Assembly (NCBI GenBank): GCA_023458595.1 | Contig: JAEWYT010000030.1 | Location: 1 to 9,081, forward strand | DNA: 9,081 nucleotides | Source: Pseudomonadota bacterium | GTDB taxonomy: Bacteria > Pseudomonadota > Alphaproteobacteria > Rhizobiales > Tepidamorphaceae | Direction of reading: 5' to 3' | Shown: piece by piece, positions 6,954-9,081 of the stretch | Layout: each line of letters begins with the position of its first letter | Position numbering within the stretch: the first letter of the stretch is position 1 | Notes under the pieces: model-generated | Seen by the model: only the letters and a program-made list of their open reading frames with translations | Databases searched by the model: none | Told to the model about the DNA's origin: nothing | Made by a program: the position numbers and the translations under genes

Positions 6954-7004
6954 AAGTAGTTGAAATTGAAGTACCGATAATCGCTTTGCTGATCGGCATT
7001 GACG

Positions 7005-7075
7005 AACCTGATGGACGGCGGTTTATCGCAAATCCTCCTGTTTCGAGAAAATTGTGAACCAGAAACCATCAGGTT
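7005..7075. repeat. Spaced inverted repeat downstream of the tRNA
   Basis: AACCTGATGG (7005-7014) is repeated inverted as CCATCAGGTT (7066-7075), perfect over ten bases with 51 bases between. It lies between the two terminators at the end of the rRNA operon. It could be a processing stem or chance; no function is assigned. Confidence 0.4.
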
Positions 7076-7079
7076 AAGC

Positions 7080-7109
7080 AAAAAACCGGAGACTTGGGGT
7101 CTCCGGTTT
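7080..7109 (-). terminator. Rho-independent terminator of the rRNA-tRNA operon
   Basis: On the minus strand an 11-base-pair stem, AAACCGGAGAC with GTCTCCGGTTT (plus positions 7099-7109 and 7083-7093) and a five-base loop, runs straight into six T residues (7085-7080). It sits 4 bases after the tRNA's 3' sequence and so ends the 23S-5S-tRNA transcript. Confidence 0.85.
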
Positions 7110-7113
7110 CGGT

Positions 7114-7188
7114 TAGTAGCGGGGGCAGGATTCGAACCTGCGACCTTCAGGTTATGAGCCTGACGAGCTGCCACTGCTCCACCCCGCA
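7114..7188 (-). tRNA. Initiator tRNA-fMet (anticodon CAT)
   Basis: The cloverleaf folds cleanly: acceptor GCGGGG/CCCCGC, D-stem GAGC/GCTC, anticodon stem TCAGG/CCTGA around loop CTCATAA with anticodon CAT, and T-arm GCAGG-TTCGAAT-CCTGC. Two initiator hallmarks are present: no Watson-Crick pair at 1:72 (T opposite T), and the A11:T24 pair in the D-stem. The anticodon stem has two of the usual three G:C pairs at its base; 29:41 is A:T. The D-loop is short (AGTGGCA). After discriminator A (7117) the gene encodes CTA, not CCA, so the tail must be added by the nucleotidyltransferase; the mature gene body is 7117-7188. It lies 58 bases after 5S in the same transcript. Confidence 0.92.
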
Positions 7189-7246
7189 TCGGTTGATCAG
7201 GTCTGCCGGGTTACTTGCCCGGACGCCTGGAAATCTCTTGAAAAGC

Positions 7247-7366
7247 CTCTTGGCGATGACCTACTCTCCCAGGAGGTCGCCCTCCAAGTACCATCGGCGC
7301 TGGCGGGTTTCACGGCCGGGTTCGGGATGTAACCGGGTGTACCACCGCCGCTCGGATCACCAAGAG
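7247..7366 (-). rRNA. rrf: 5S ribosomal RNA
   Basis: About 120 bases with the conserved 5S blocks CATCCCGAAC and CAGCGCCGATGGTACT, then GGGAGAGTAGGTCATCGCC. The ends are set by helix I: CTCTTGGTG at the 5' end (7366-7358) pairs with CGCCAAGAG at the 3' end (7255-7247), with one G-T pair. It follows 23S by about 83 bases in the same orientation. Ends could be off by one or two bases. Confidence 0.95.
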
Positions 7367-7449
7367 ACTTTATCACAAGGTTAGACACCTTCTGAACAGA
7401 CGTAAATGAATTCACACAGCTTGGGAAGAAGAACGAGTTCTCCGCATCA
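7367..7449 (-). other. 23S-5S internal spacer
   Basis: An 83-base spacer in the rRNA operon with no tRNA or open frame. It is transcribed as part of the rRNA precursor. No distinctive boxA or long processing stem was recognised within it; processing stems would pair with sequence outside the window. Confidence 0.6.

Positions 7450-9081
<1,632 letters not shown>

Larger units (their letters stand above)
6708..7079. other. Convergent non-coding region between the transporter genes and the rRNA operon
   Basis: About 370 bases without a supportable gene. It contains a 61-base imperfect palindrome (6750-6810), a strong two-way terminator (6912-6953) and a spaced inverted repeat (7005-7075). A short hairpin CCGAT/ATCGG (6974-6978 with 6992-6996) is also present. 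The stretch 6811-6911 shows nothing recognisable. Confidence 0.6.

Overview
This window looks like bacterial chromosomal DNA. It carries a regulated uptake-and-catabolism locus that runs head-on into the end of a ribosomal RNA operon. The lipoprotein-anchored binding protein, near-consensus sigma-70 promoter and strong Shine-Dalgarno sites show a bacterium. The style of the binding protein (lipobox followed by an acidic, Pro/Thr/Gly-rich linker) and of the rRNA would suit a Chloroflexota/Anaerolineae-type organism, but that is a weak inference. A comparison of the 23S segment would settle it.

Left half (1-2570, minus strand): an RNase Z-like metallo-beta-lactamase-fold hydrolase is followed 58 bases later by a family-5 (peptide/nickel/opine type) solute-binding lipoprotein, which is cut by the window edge close to its C-terminus. 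Upstream of them lies a 411-base divergent intergenic region. It contains a TTGACA-17-TATATT promoter facing the hydrolase gene. A perfect palindrome with 10-base arms and a 1-base centre sits exactly where transcription should start.

Middle (2982-6707, plus strand): an IclR-family regulator, a two-cysteine Asp/Glu racemase-superfamily enzyme of the maleate isomerase/arylmalonate decarboxylase type, and two Dpp/Opp-type ABC ATPases. The transporter is therefore split over two divergent units: binding protein on minus, both ATPases on plus. No permease gene is in view; the most likely place is just beyond position 1. A reasonable model is that the IclR protein senses the transported compound or a derivative and controls the minus-strand unit through the palindrome, while the hydrolase and the racemase-family enzyme process the imported compound. 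The substrate is unknown.

Right part (6708-9081): a non-coding convergent region holds a 61-base imperfect palindrome and a very strong two-way terminator. Then, on the minus strand, come a rho-independent terminator, an initiator tRNA-fMet(CAT), 5S rRNA and the 3' part of 23S rRNA (the 5' part lies beyond the window). All open frames inside the rRNA are shadows.
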